DNA of 12,662 nt from an uncultured Collinsella sp. (GCA_900550205.1 URRJ01000049.1:1-12662); one strand, 5' to 3'; positions 1 through 7,973 are shown, counted from the stretch's first letter. The notes: generated by a model not told the origin, from the letters alone. Translations and numbers: made by a program.

Positions 1-2404
1 TTTTCTTGTGTCTGGCGAATAGCCCCGCTGTAATAAGGGCAACGGCGGTCGCCAAACTCACCGCAAGCCCCGAAAATGCGCCCGGGGTCCTATAGCTCAT
101 TACGATTTTATTCGTGCCTTTCTGTACGCTCAAGCATGACAGGCCCTTATCGGCGGCGGGCGCCAGCTCTGCGGCGGTGCCGTTTACCGTTACGTTCCAG
201 CCCTCATCGTACGGAACGCTCAGCAGCAGGTTGCCGTCATCCTTGGCGGTATACTCGCCTTCGATCCTTCCGTCCTCAAAACCCGTCGGAATAAACTCGC
301 TCGTCTTAAGCTCGTTAATGATCTGTTTGAAAACGTCCAGATTGAGGGCGTAAAAGACCGGCTCATTGTCTTGCGGCATGTCTGTATAGCCCTTTGCGAC
401 TCCGATTGACACCGTATGCTGGCTCGGGGCGTCCGATGCATCCGCAATCTGGCGGATATTATTGTCGAATCTCCAGGCCTCGTTTTCGATCGTTCGCTGG
501 TCGATGGTAAGGGCGACGGGCCAATAGCTGCCGGCAGTCGCATCTTTGTTGATGTAGAGATACCCGATGGAGCTTGCCGGTACAGTAACGCTCCATTGCT
601 TTAAGCTATCGCTATTCTCCGTGTTCGTGGCCTTGATTTTGGTATAGAGCTTTACCTTGCGGCCTAGGATTTTGCTGTAGAGGTCGTTCTGCTTTTCGAA
701 TGGGTTCCCGATCTTCAGCGTGCTGTTTTGGATATCGCTTGAGGCTGCGACGCCAATGCTGAGCGCATAGGGGTTCTCGTACACCGCGCTTGTGGAGTCC
801 GCCTGATTCGTCTTGGCCGAAACGTATCCCGCAGGTGCGTTCTCGGGAATAGCATACTTGACTCCCAGTAGGGCATCGACGGCAAGAATGGGCTCGGCAT
901 AACGGGTTGAAAATTCGCCGACACTGCTGTATCCAAGGGAGTTGAGCAGTGCAATTGCCTGCGGGTTGTTTGCCGACGAATATGAAGACAGTTGGTTGTA
1001 TCCAAGTGCCAGGCCTTCGTTGAGGGCGGCGCTATCGGCGCGCGTAGTCGTACGGTCGATGCGGCAGAAAGACGCCGAATCCTGGCCTCGAATGGCTGTG
1101 ATCGTATTGGTTGCGGTGGCGACATAGGTGCTGTTGGCTTCTTCGGAATAGCCTGTGTACAGCTGGTTCCACATAACATGGGCGTTGGCAAATAGTTCAA
1201 TTGCCGTGAGTGCCAAGAGCGGCATGATGATGGCCGGACGATGGGCTCGACGTAATGTTGGCCGCTCATTGAGTTTCTGCAACGCGTATCCTGCGGCCCA
1301 CAGCGCAAAGAAGCTCAGCAAAAAAGCCGTGCGCGAATAGAATCCGTTGGGAACGCGCATGCCGCACCAGATGTATTCGAGTGGGCTCAAAACGGAGCTG
1401 GCGATTAGGACAGCTGCCATGACGAACGTCGCGATACGCGTCTTGATCGAAACCTTTCGATTAAACAGCAAGCTCGCGGCAAGCAACATCATGATGGCAC
1501 CGCAATAGAACTGCGGCGTGTTCTCGTTATTCACCCACATGCCGGGCATAAAGCCCCTGATGAGCGATTTGAGGCTGGTTTTAAGTAGGGGGCCGAGTGT
1601 CAGAGCGGGACCGCCCTTGGACATGGCAAGGATGGTCGGCAAAAAGGTCCAGGCGGACAGAAGCAGTCCAAGCGCGATAGCCCCGGCGAATCGTAGGGCC
1701 CGATCGAGCATGAGCTTCCGGCTAAATCCTTCTTCTGTAACATAATCGATAAATTCGACCAATACGAGGATACAGAGGAACAGGATGCTGATGTAGGCCG
1801 TATACCAGCAGAACATGACATTGAGCGCCGTTGCGATGACGAGGCGGATCATTCGCTGCTTGCGGATGAGCTCGTAGCATCCGTACGCGCAGATGGGCAG
1901 CAGGATGAGGCAATCGATCCAGAGCGGGTTGCGCAGGTTGCTGATGGTCCAGCTGCAAAATGTGAACGAGAGGGAAAGTAGGAATGCTGCGGGCTTGGGT
2001 AGGCCAAAGCGCTTTTGCAAGTACCAGGCGCTGCTGATGTGGATGCAGCCGAGCTTGAGCGCAGCGATAACAAACACAAAGAGCGTCAGCTTGTCTTGGG
2101 GAAACAGTACGCAGAGCAGGTTAAAGGGGCTGGCGAGATAGTAGCTATAGAGCCCCCACGTGTTCATGCCCAGACCCTGAGAAAAGGAGTAGCGAAGATT
2201 CTCCTCGCCCAAAAGGACGCGTCGGAACCAAGCGAAGAAGTCGATGTACTGGTACTTGAGGTCGCCAGCGAGAAACGAGTTGTCCCCAAAGGGGTAGACG
2301 TGTCCTGTCACGGCAAGTGCGACAAAGAGCGTGACGGTAAACGCAAAGCAAGCAGCATAGAATGCTACATTCTTCTTGAACGTGCATTTATTGATCCGTG
2401 TCAT
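1..2404 (-). CDS. YfhO-family membrane glycosyltransferase-like protein (3' end beyond window)
   Basis: This leftward open frame has 801 codons without a stop and leaves the window at base 1. The ATG at 2404-2402 is preceded by GAGGAA (complement of 2409-2414), 4 nt upstream. A first membrane segment lies at about residues 12-33. It is followed by an extracytoplasmic loop with GDLKYQY (47-53) and then SQGLGMNTWG and YYLASPFNLL (75-97), typical of the YfhO family (Pfam PF09586). The pattern LRNPLWIDCLILLP (157-170) also fits. Many membrane helices follow, then a long soluble part and, near the visible end, a WNVTVNG-type segment and a last helix. Bacillus YfhO is a GT-C-type enzyme that transfers a sugar from undecaprenyl phosphate to lipoteichoic acid. 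The substrate here is unknown. The start overlaps the end of the upstream CsbB-like gene by 17 bp, implying translational coupling. At 801 residues the protein is near full family length, so few codons should be missing. The family is sure; the function is inferred. Confidence 0.88.
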   Translation of the reverse strand, partial: MTRINKCTFKKNVAFYAACFAFTVTLFVALAVTGHVYPFGDNSFLAGDLKYQYIDFFAWFRRVLLGEENLRYSFSQGLGMNTWGLYSYYLASPFNLLCVLFPQDKLTLFVFVIAALKLGCIHISSAWYLQKRFGLPKPAAFLLSLSFTFCSWTISNLRNPLWIDCLILLPICAYGCYELIRKQRMIRLVIATALNVMFCWYTAYISILFLCILVLVEFIDYVTEEGFSRKLMLDRALRFAGAIALGLLLSAWTFLPTILAMSKGGPALTLGPLLKTSLKSLIRGFMPGMWVNNENTPQFYCGAIMMLLAASLLFNRKVSIKTRIATFVMAAVLIASSVLSPLEYIWCGMRVPNGFYSRTAFLLSFFALWAAGYALQKLNERPTLRRAHRPAIIMPLLALTAIELFANAHVMWNQLYTGYSEEANSTYVATATNTITAIRGQDSASFCRIDRTTTRADSAALNEGLALGYNQLSSYSSANNPQAIALLNSLGYSSVGEFSTRYAEPILAVDALLGVKYAIPENAPAGYVSAKTNQADSTSAVYENPYALSIGVAASSDIQNSTLKIGNPFEKQNDLYSKILGRKVKLYTKIKATNTENSDSLKQWSVTVPASSIGYLYINKDATAGSYWPVALTIDQRTIENEAWRFDNNIRQIADASDAPSQHTVSIGVAKGYTDMPQDNEPVFYALNLDVFKQIINELKTSEFIPTGFEDGRIEGEYTAKDDGNLLLSVPYDEGWNVTVNGTAAELAPAADKGLSCLSVQKGTNKIVMSYRTPGAFSGLAVSLATAVALITAGLFARHKK

Positions 2405-3356
2405 CAGATTCCTCGCTGGATTCTCGAATGATATAGATAGGACGTTGCTTGGTTTCCAAGTAGGCCTTTGCCAAGTATTCACCGATGATTCCAAGGCACA
2501 GAAGCTGCATGCCGCCAAACAGCGTTATGAGGCAGGCGAGCGACGGCCATCCGCCGACGGGGTCACCCCAAACGAGTGTTTTGACCAGGATGATGACGAA
2601 TCCCAGAATGGCGATGAGACAGAAGACGATACCCGTGAGGGCGGCGAGGGAGAGCGGCGCCGTGGAAAAAGCGACGATGCCGTCGATGGAATAGAGGAGC
2701 AGCGACCAAAAGCTCCACTTGGTCTCGCCGGCCACGCGGTTGACGTTTACATAGGGGAGCCATTTGGTCTTGAAGCCCACCCAGCCGTAAATGCCCTTGG
2801 AGAATCGGTTATATTCGCCCATGGAGACGATAGCGTTGACCATGGGGCGCTTCATGAGCCTAAAGTCGCGTGCACCGTCGACGATGTCCGCGTTGGAAAT
2901 GCGGTTGATGATCTTGTAGAACATGCGGGCGAAGAACGACCTGATGGGAGGCTCGCCTTTGCGGGTGGTCCTGCGCGTAGCGACGTTGTCGTAGTCTTCG
3001 GTTTGCAAGACCTCGTACATCTGCGGCAGCAGCGAGGGCGGGTCCTGCATGTCGGCGTCCATGGTGGTGACATAGTCACCCTTTGCATGCTGGAGTCCGG
3101 CAAACAGTGCCGCCTCCTTGCCAAAGTTGCGTGAGAAAGAGTGCCAGTGGATGACGTATGGATGCGCCGCCGCGGCTTCCGCCTTCATGACGGTGAGCGT
3201 TTTGTCCGCTGAGCCATCGTCGATGAGGACGGCTTCAAAGGAGATGCTGGGGTCTTGCTGAGCCATGATGCGAACGACGCCATCGAGCTCTTTGAGAAAG
3301 ATCGGAAGTGATTCTTGCTCGTTGTAGCACGGCACGACAATGGAAATGAGCGGCAT
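2388..3356 (-). CDS. GT2 polyprenyl-phosphate sugar synthase, GtrB/CsbB type
   Basis: This 322-residue protein has an N-terminal GT-A domain. It opens with the strand and loop VVPCYNEQES (7-16), then IDDGS (45-49) and the metal-binding DADMQDPP (100-107). The segments DFRLMKR (164-170) and RFSKGIYGWVGF (184-195) and the AGETKW motif (209-214) are typical of the DPM1-like GtrB/CsbB/YkcC group. Two membrane helices follow at about 228-260 and 270-294. The tail GEYLAKAYLETKQRP (292-306) is a hallmark of this group. Such enzymes move a sugar from a nucleotide donor to undecaprenyl phosphate on the cytoplasmic face; the sugar cannot be read from sequence. Its start lies 5 nt after the upstream GT2 stop, with an AGAGG site about 8 nt before the ATG. 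Its end overlaps the YfhO-like start, an arrangement like Bacillus csbB-yfhO. Family assignment is firm; the pairing with YfhO is inference. Confidence 0.93.
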   Translation of the reverse strand: MPLISIVVPCYNEQESLPIFLKELDGVVRIMAQQDPSISFEAVLIDDGSADKTLTVMKAEAAAAHPYVIHWHSFSRNFGKEAALFAGLQHAKGDYVTTMDADMQDPPSLLPQMYEVLQTEDYDNVATRRTTRKGEPPIRSFFARMFYKIINRISNADIVDGARDFRLMKRPMVNAIVSMGEYNRFSKGIYGWVGFKTKWLPYVNVNRVAGETKWSFWSLLLYSIDGIVAFSTAPLSLAALTGIVFCLIAILGFVIILVKTLVWGDPVGGWPSLACLITLFGGMQLLCLGIIGEYLAKAYLETKQRPIYIIRESSEESDDTDQ

Positions 3357-3361
3357 GCGAC

Positions 3362-4324
3362 TTACCTCTCGTTTTTATTTGCGCTGGAGGGAATGCTGCA
3401 GCCATATGTGTTATACACGTTGACCTCCCACTGCTTACGCTCAACCTTTGCAACGGAATCAAGGATAAGCCCCGTCGCGAGACTCAGGCCACAAAGGAAC
3501 ATGAAAGATGCGGCGAGCATTGCGGTGGGAAAGCGGGGGACGAGGCCGGTCTGGAAATATTCGACGACGATGGGGATGCCCAGGGCGAGGCCAATAATCG
3601 CAAACAGAAGCGCGACCAGGCTGAAGAATTTGAGCGGACGGTAGTCCTTGAACAGCGTGCCGATCATAGCGACGACCTTGATGCCGTCACTGACGGTATT
3701 GAGCTTAGACTCGGATCCTTCGGGGCGATCGCGGTACTCAATGGGCACGTCCTTGATGCGCCAGCGGTGATCGACGGCATGGATTGAGAGCTCGGTTTCG
3801 ATTTGAAATCCCTCGGAAAGTACGGGGAACGTTTTGACAAACGGGCGACTCATTGCGCGATAGCCCGTCATAACGTCATCGAAGCTGAAGCCATAGATCC
3901 ACTTAATCATGGCGCGAACTAGGTTGTTGCCAAAACCATGGAAGGCTCGCTTGTTTTCCTCGGCATAGGTTCCATTGGAAAGGCGGTCGCCTACGGTCAT
4001 GTCGGCCGTGCCGTTAAGGATGGGCTCGCAGAGGGCCTTTGCCGCTTCGGCAGGGTAGGTGTCGTCGCCGTCGACCATCAGGTAACAATCGGCGTCGATG
4101 TCGCGAAACATCTGACGGCAGACGTTGCCTTTTCCCTGACGCGGCTCAAAACGCACCGTGGCACCGTGCTCTGCAGCAATGTGAGAGGTGTTATCTGACG
4201 AGTTGTTGTCGTATACGTAGACCGTCGCTTGCGGAAGTTCGCGGTGAAAGTCGTCGATGACTTTTCCGATGGTGACTGCCTCGTTGTAACAGGGGATAAT
4301 AACGGCAATCGTTTGCTCGGCCAT
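3362..4324 (-). CDS. GT2 glycosyltransferase with two C-terminal membrane helices (dolichol/polyprenyl-phosphate hexose synthase-like)
   Basis: The start is placed at the ATG at 4324-4322 (320 residues), because AAAGGA (complement of 4331-4336) sits 6 nt upstream and the conserved GT2 strand AVIIPCYNEAVTIG (7-20) begins right after it. The frame is open to 4444, but the extra 40 residues look non-conserved. Visible motifs are YDNNSSDNT (38-46), a GKGN segment (64-67), the metal-binding DGDDTYP (85-91), DVMTGYRAMSR (150-160) and GFQIETEL (172-179). Membrane helices lie at about 232-256 and 266-289, followed by a short charged tail. This is the polyprenyl/dolichyl-phosphate hexose synthase type, clearly different from the neighbouring GtrB/CsbB-like enzyme. 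It is the first gene of the leftward unit. It presumably makes a second lipid-linked sugar, but donor sugar and acceptor are unknown. It diverges from the 642-residue membrane protein with essentially no intergenic DNA. Confidence 0.9.
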   Translation of the reverse strand: MAEQTIAVIIPCYNEAVTIGKVIDDFHRELPQATVYVYDNNSSDNTSHIAAEHGATVRFEPRQGKGNVCRQMFRDIDADCYLMVDGDDTYPAEAAKALCEPILNGTADMTVGDRLSNGTYAEENKRAFHGFGNNLVRAMIKWIYGFSFDDVMTGYRAMSRPFVKTFPVLSEGFQIETELSIHAVDHRWRIKDVPIEYRDRPEGSESKLNTVSDGIKVVAMIGTLFKDYRPLKFFSLVALLFAIIGLALGIPIVVEYFQTGLVPRFPTAMLAASFMFLCGLSLATGLILDSVAKVERKQWEVNVYNTYGCSIPSSANKNER

Positions 4325-6251
4325 GAAGGTTCCTTTGGTCGCGTACAATCGAATCGTTTGTTTCGTGGTTAGGATGGGCGCATTGATTCGAGAGTTCAGG
4401 TTATTAGATGTGACACGTGCTGTTTTGCTGTTTGCAGCAAGCATCGCTACGGTGACGTATTGTAGTGGTTCCTTCGACCTGTTTCCATCTGTCTTGGCAT
4501 GTGTTGCGATAATCGCATCATTGGTTTATTTCAATAAGTTTGCGTGCAGGGATTTTGCATTTCCGTCTGTTGTTGGTAGAGCTTGCTGCTTAGTGATTTC
4601 CCTTGTATTTTCGTTTGTTCTTGTGCTGGGAGCGCATATTCGCGTGACTGACCCGGTAATTGCCGGCGGGATTTACGAGAACTATATTGAGCCGTATTCC
4701 GCGATTGATTTTGTTGCTTTTTGGGTGATGTCGGCGCTGGTCTTTTGGGTCTTGTCAGTGCTTGTTCAGCTGTCTTGTCGTTACCGCTGCTGTGTTTTCT
4801 GCAAAGATTCGCTGCGGGCTAATGATGGCGACTCGTCCATTCGACTCCTATCTGTTGCGGTCCGTGCTCTAGTGATATTTCTTTTGTATCTCCCGTTCTT
4901 CCTGAGGTATTGTCCCGGTCTGTTTTTTGGGGACACCTTCTCGTCGTTTGCTCAGATTATGGGGTGGAGCCCTTTGAGCAACCATCATCCGGTTGCATTC
5001 ACCATGATGATGGCTGCTTGTATCAAAATTGCAGGCCTCATGGGGATGAGTCCTTCGGTGGGCGTTGCCTTGCTAACGGTGCTTCAGATGGCCTGTGTTG
5101 CCTGCACGTTTGGTTATCTTTCAATTTGGGTGACTTCCCGCTTGGGGGTCTCCTCTCGCTGGTCTTGGCTGCTTGTAGTCTATTTTGGCTTGTCGCGGTA
5201 TTGCGCTCTATATTCTGTGGCGCTCTGGAAAGACCCGTTGTTTTCCTGCTGTCTTGTCTTGATGGTGACCATGCTTGCCGATGCCGTCACGGTAAAGGAT
5301 TCCCGGTCGAGCGCGTTGCGTTTGCTCGTTTTTGGTGCCCTGGCGTTGGGCGTTATGCTTCTACGGAATAACGGTTTGTATATTTGCGTCGCGCTATTCG
5401 TGGTACTTGCGATCGTTGTAGTTTTGGACCGACTCGGCTGCATTGCCCCGATGAAACCTGCCTCTCGTTTGGCCGTATCTCTTGGATTTGCGCTTGTCAC
5501 ATGCTTGGTTATTACGGGGCCCGTGTACTCGGCTATGGGCGTTGTTCCATCGGAGGATGTTGAGTCAGTGGGTATTCCGCTTGCTCAGATGGCTCGCGTT
5601 GCCGCGCTCGATGGTGATATGTCCGAGTCCGACCGTTCTTATATGAACGAGCTGCTGCCGCTCGATCGTTACAAGGAGGTTTACCACCCCAGTATTATCG
5701 ATCCGCTTAAATGGAATGAAGACTTTAATGCGGAGCGTTTAAAAGATGAATTTTGGACCCATTGGGCCTCGATGCTTTCGCGTAACCCTTCGATATACTT
5801 TGAGGCGTGGGAACTGCAGACGTTTGGTTTTTGGGCCCCAAATGTAAAGGGTGCTGACGGTCTGCCTGAAAACTTTCTCATGGGCGTTCCGTATAATCTT
5901 GTGGCCGACGCAAAGGCTTCTACGGGAGTTACATTTCGCAACTTACTTGCGCCCCTCGGCGATGATGTTGATGTGGCGATTGGCCTGAGCGCTTGGTCTA
6001 TTCCTGGCGCCGTTGTCTTTTGGTTGCTCATGTTTTCGACAGCACTGTTGGTGTCTTGTGGTCGCGCAAGGTTTGCTTTGCCGCTTTTGCCATTTTTGTT
6101 GTTGTACGGGACGCTCTTTATTGCCAGTCCTATTTGGTACTGGCCTCGTTATATCGTGGCTGCTCAATTTGGTCTTCCTGCCGTGCTTGTGGTGGTCGCT
6201 CGCGGCCTGCTGTCTGATGGAAGACGTCCCGAAAACGATGTTGTGGGATAG
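4323..6251 (+). CDS. Polytopic membrane protein, DUF6020-like (putative GT-C-type glycosyltransferase)
   Basis: This is a long hydrophobic protein, up to 642 residues, with roughly a dozen membrane segments and one large soluble stretch at about 405-545. Motifs that suggest the DUF6020 family are PGLFFGDTFSSFAQ (198-211), SNHHPV (219-224), LWKDP (301-305) and RNNGLY (348-353), plus YWPRYIVA (606-613) near the end. Acidic and His motifs in outer loops combined with RNNG are reminiscent of GT-C lipid-sugar transferases, but catalysis is unproven. The start is uncertain. The ATG at 4323 has no clear ribosome site and overlaps the divergent start codon. Alternatives are TTG 4335 (GAAGG 5 nt before it), GTG 4365, ATG 4374 and GTG 4410 (AGG 9 nt before it). 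By hand count, the lines 4441-4500 and 4861-4920 have 30/60 and 28/60 G+C, against 40/60 in 7381-7440, so composition differs from the flanks. A stretch near 152-160 is Cys-rich (CRYRCCVFC). It could serve the adjacent lipid-sugar synthases. Confidence 0.8.
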   Translation: MKVPLVAYNRIVCFVVRMGALIREFRLLDVTRAVLLFAASIATVTYCSGSFDLFPSVLACVAIIASLVYFNKFACRDFAFPSVVGRACCLVISLVFSFVLVLGAHIRVTDPVIAGGIYENYIEPYSAIDFVAFWVMSALVFWVLSVLVQLSCRYRCCVFCKDSLRANDGDSSIRLLSVAVRALVIFLLYLPFFLRYCPGLFFGDTFSSFAQIMGWSPLSNHHPVAFTMMMAACIKIAGLMGMSPSVGVALLTVLQMACVACTFGYLSIWVTSRLGVSSRWSWLLVVYFGLSRYCALYSVALWKDPLFSCCLVLMVTMLADAVTVKDSRSSALRLLVFGALALGVMLLRNNGLYICVALFVVLAIVVVLDRLGCIAPMKPASRLAVSLGFALVTCLVITGPVYSAMGVVPSEDVESVGIPLAQMARVAALDGDMSESDRSYMNELLPLDRYKEVYHPSIIDPLKWNEDFNAERLKDEFWTHWASMLSRNPSIYFEAWELQTFGFWAPNVKGADGLPENFLMGVPYNLVADAKASTGVTFRNLLAPLGDDVDVAIGLSAWSIPGAVVFWLLMFSTALLVSCGRARFALPLLPFLLLYGTLFIASPIWYWPRYIVAAQFGLPAVLVVVARGLLSDGRRPENDVVG

Positions 6252-6295
6252 TTTTCCAGTTTCGCAATGCCGCCTTCCGGTGCTAGGAGCGGGTC

Positions 6296-6301
6296 TATAC
6301 T
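6296..6301 (+). promoter_or_regulatory. Candidate -10 box for the ABC exporter genes
   Basis: TATACT lies 40 nt before the permease start, in the only gap (6252-6340) between the membrane protein and the exporter. No convincing -35 hexamer is seen 16-18 nt upstream, where the bases are CCTTCC-like. It would give a leader of about 33 nt containing the AAAGGAG site. The call rests on the -10 match and position only. Confidence 0.3.
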
Positions 6302-6340
6302 GTTCGTTTGTCAACGATTACGAGTAAAGGAGTTGCATCC

Positions 6341-7186
6341 GTGTCGGATCAGACAAAGCAACAAGAAACTCGCAGTCTGCCTGCGACGTTTGCTAAGAAC
6401 GAATTTGAGAAGGATGCGTTTATCCTTCGTCAGCTGGTTACCAAGGATTTTAAGATCAAGTATCGCCGTAGCGTTCTGGGCGTCGCATGGTCGGTGCTCA
6501 ACCCTCTGCTGATGATGGTTGTCATGGCAATCGTGTTCTCGACGATTTTCGCCCAGGGCCGCAATGGCTCGATTACGCCCGAGATGTACCCGTTGTATTT
6601 GATCGTGGGTAATGTCACCTTTGCCGTCATGTCCGAGTCTACGAACCAGGCTCTGACGTCCATCGTGGGTGCGGCTCCGCTGCTTAAGAAAGTTAAAGTG
6701 CACCGTTGGGTTTTCCCGGTGCAGAAGGTGCTCTTCTCGCTGGTCAACTTTGCCTTCTCGCTGGTCGCCGTCGCCATCGTTATGCTGTGGTTCCGCGTTA
6801 TGCCTTCTTGGCACCTGATTCTGCTGCCGGTTTGCCTGCTGCTGCTTATGTGCTTCTGCATGGGCCTGGGCATGATGCTCTCTGCCCTTACGGTCTTTTT
6901 CCGCGATGTCATGCATCTGTGGAGCGTCGTCATCACGGCGTGGACTTACATCACGCCTATTTTCTGGACGACCGACTTCGTTGCGCAAATGCCGCATCTC
7001 GTGCGCATTCTGGTCTATGCGAACCCCATGTATAACTACCTGCAGTTTATGCGCGATATCTTCCTGTTCCAGACCACGCCCTCGCTTTTGACGTTTGGCA
7101 TGTGCGTCGCTTGGGCGGTTCTTGCGCTTGTTATTGGCTACACCGTGTTCCATAAGTCCGAGCGCAAGTTCATCCTCTACATCTAA
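6341..7186 (+). CDS. ABC-2 type polysaccharide/teichoic acid export permease (TagG/Wzm family)
   Basis: The start chosen is GTG 6341 (281 residues), because AAAGGAG at 6326-6332 stands 8 nt before it. A longer reading from TTG 6308 would run through that ribosome site. The N-terminus is hydrophilic, then comes the family hallmark LVTKDFKIKYRRSVLGVAWSVLNPLL (in residues 32-57; read as LVTKDFKIKY, RRSVLG and AWSVLNP). Six membrane segments are expected at about 52-71, 84-104, 128-150, 157-183, 192-212 and 250-270. The motif SALTVFFRDVMHLW (181-194) and TYITPIFW (202-209) are typical of Wzm/TagG permeases. The protein should form the channel of an exporter for undecaprenyl-linked teichoic acid or polysaccharide, paired with the ATPase encoded 11 nt downstream. 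The next gene's ribosome site overlaps this stop codon, so the two are co-translated. Glycan identity cannot be told. Confidence 0.93.
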   Translation: MSDQTKQQETRSLPATFAKNEFEKDAFILRQLVTKDFKIKYRRSVLGVAWSVLNPLLMMVVMAIVFSTIFAQGRNGSITPEMYPLYLIVGNVTFAVMSESTNQALTSIVGAAPLLKKVKVHRWVFPVQKVLFSLVNFAFSLVAVAIVMLWFRVMPSWHLILLPVCLLLLMCFCMGLGMMLSALTVFFRDVMHLWSVVITAWTYITPIFWTTDFVAQMPHLVRILVYANPMYNYLQFMRDIFLFQTTPSLLTFGMCVAWAVLALVIGYTVFHKSERKFILYI

Positions 7187-7197
7187 GGAGTGCTGTG

Positions 7198-7965
7198 ATG
7201 ACTGAATCTGTTGTTGATTACAGCGAGCAGCCTCTGGCTGTCGAGGTCGACGACGTCACCATGATCTTTAACATGGCGTCCGAGTCGCTGACCAACCTCA
7301 AGGAGTACTTCATCAAGCTTGCCAAGCACGAGCTGTTCTTTGAGGAGTTTAGGGCGCTCAAGCATATCTCGTTCGATATTCATCGTGGCGAGGTCGTGGG
7401 CCTGGTCGGCACCAATGGCTCCGGCAAGTCCACGATGCTCAAGATTATCGCTGGCGTGCTTGAGCCTAGCGAAGGCAGCGTTAAGGTGCACGGTAACATC
7501 GCGCCGCTGATTGAGCTTGGTGCCGGCTTTGACCCCGAGTTGACCGCCCGCGAGAACATCTATCTGAACGGTGCCCTGCTCGGCTATACCAAGGAGTTCA
7601 TCGATGCCAACTTTGACGGCATTATTGAGTTCGCTGAGCTGCAGAACTTTGTCGACATGCCGCTTAAGAATTTCTCCTCGGGCATGGTTGCGCGCATTGC
7701 CTTTGCAATCGCAACGATCACTGAGCCTGACATCCTGATCGTTGACGAGACACTTTCCGTCGGTGATGTGTTCTTCCAGCAGAAGTGCGAGGCCCGTATC
7801 CAGCACTTTATCCAGAGCGGCGACGTGACGGTTCTGTTTGTTTCGCACTCCATGGAGCAGGTTGAGCGCATCTGCCAGCGTGCCGTTTGGATTGAGAAGG
7901 GTGACCTTCGCATGGACGGCCCGGTCGATAAGGTCTGCAAGGCGTACCGTGAGCAGTTCAACTAG
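7198..7965 (+). CDS. ABC exporter ATPase for teichoic acid/polysaccharide (TagH/Wzt family, short form)
   Basis: The start is ATG 7198 (255 residues), with AAGGAG at 7185-7190 placed 7 nt before it; GTG 7195 in the same frame is too close. The N-terminal extension before Walker A, with MIFNMASESLTNLKEY (22-37), is typical of the TagH/RfbB/Wzt branch. Walker A is GTNGSGKST (71-79), the signature is FSSGM (159-163, replacing LSGG as usual in this branch), Walker B is DILIVDE (178-184) and the switch His is H217 in FVSHS. The sequence GNIAPLIELGAGFDPELTARENI (in 99-121) is also diagnostic. The protein stops at YREQFN (250-255), so there is no Wzt-type C-terminal carbohydrate-binding domain and no TagH-type C-terminal extension. 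It powers export by the permease next to it at the inner face of the membrane. Confidence 0.94.
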   Translation: MTESVVDYSEQPLAVEVDDVTMIFNMASESLTNLKEYFIKLAKHELFFEEFRALKHISFDIHRGEVVGLVGTNGSGKSTMLKIIAGVLEPSEGSVKVHGNIAPLIELGAGFDPELTARENIYLNGALLGYTKEFIDANFDGIIEFAELQNFVDMPLKNFSSGMVARIAFAIATITEPDILIVDETLSVGDVFFQQKCEARIQHFIQSGDVTVLFVSHSMEQVERICQRAVWIEKGDLRMDGPVDKVCKAYREQFN

Positions 7966-7967
7966 GT

Positions 7968-7973
7968 TATAAT
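7968..7973 (+). promoter_or_regulatory. Candidate -10 box for tRNA-Arg
   Basis: A perfect TATAAT sits just after the ATPase stop (7963-7965) and 46 nt before the tRNA 5' end. No good -35 is found 16-18 nt upstream; those bases lie inside the end of the ATPase gene (TACCGT-like). The short gap 7974-8019 contains GCCTG-A-CAGGC (7981-7991), a small hairpin without a T-tract. A separate tRNA promoter is likely, but read-through from the exporter genes is also possible. Confidence 0.4.

Noticed and set aside
715..1308. 197-codon minus-strand open frame
   Set aside because: It is a shifted frame inside the YfhO-like gene, which runs open through the same bases with good family motifs.
2376..3134. 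252-codon plus-strand open frame
   Set aside because: It lies wholly opposite the CsbB-like GT2 gene, whose motifs are clear; its protein is charged and of low complexity with no recognisable domain.
4272..4300. GTGACT, 17 nt, GATAAT as a plus-strand promoter for the 642-residue membrane protein
   Set aside because: It falls inside the conserved GT2 N-terminal coding sequence, the -35 match is only 4 of 6, and the true start of the plus gene is uncertain; kept as a lead only.
6311..7153. 280-codon minus-strand open frame opposite the permease
   Set aside because: A His/Arg/Gln-rich translation typical of the antisense of a hydrophobic gene; no ribosome site and no domain.
7183..7848. 221-codon minus-strand open frame opposite the ABC ATPase
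   Set aside because: Antisense shadow caused by codon bias; the plus strand has all ABC motifs.
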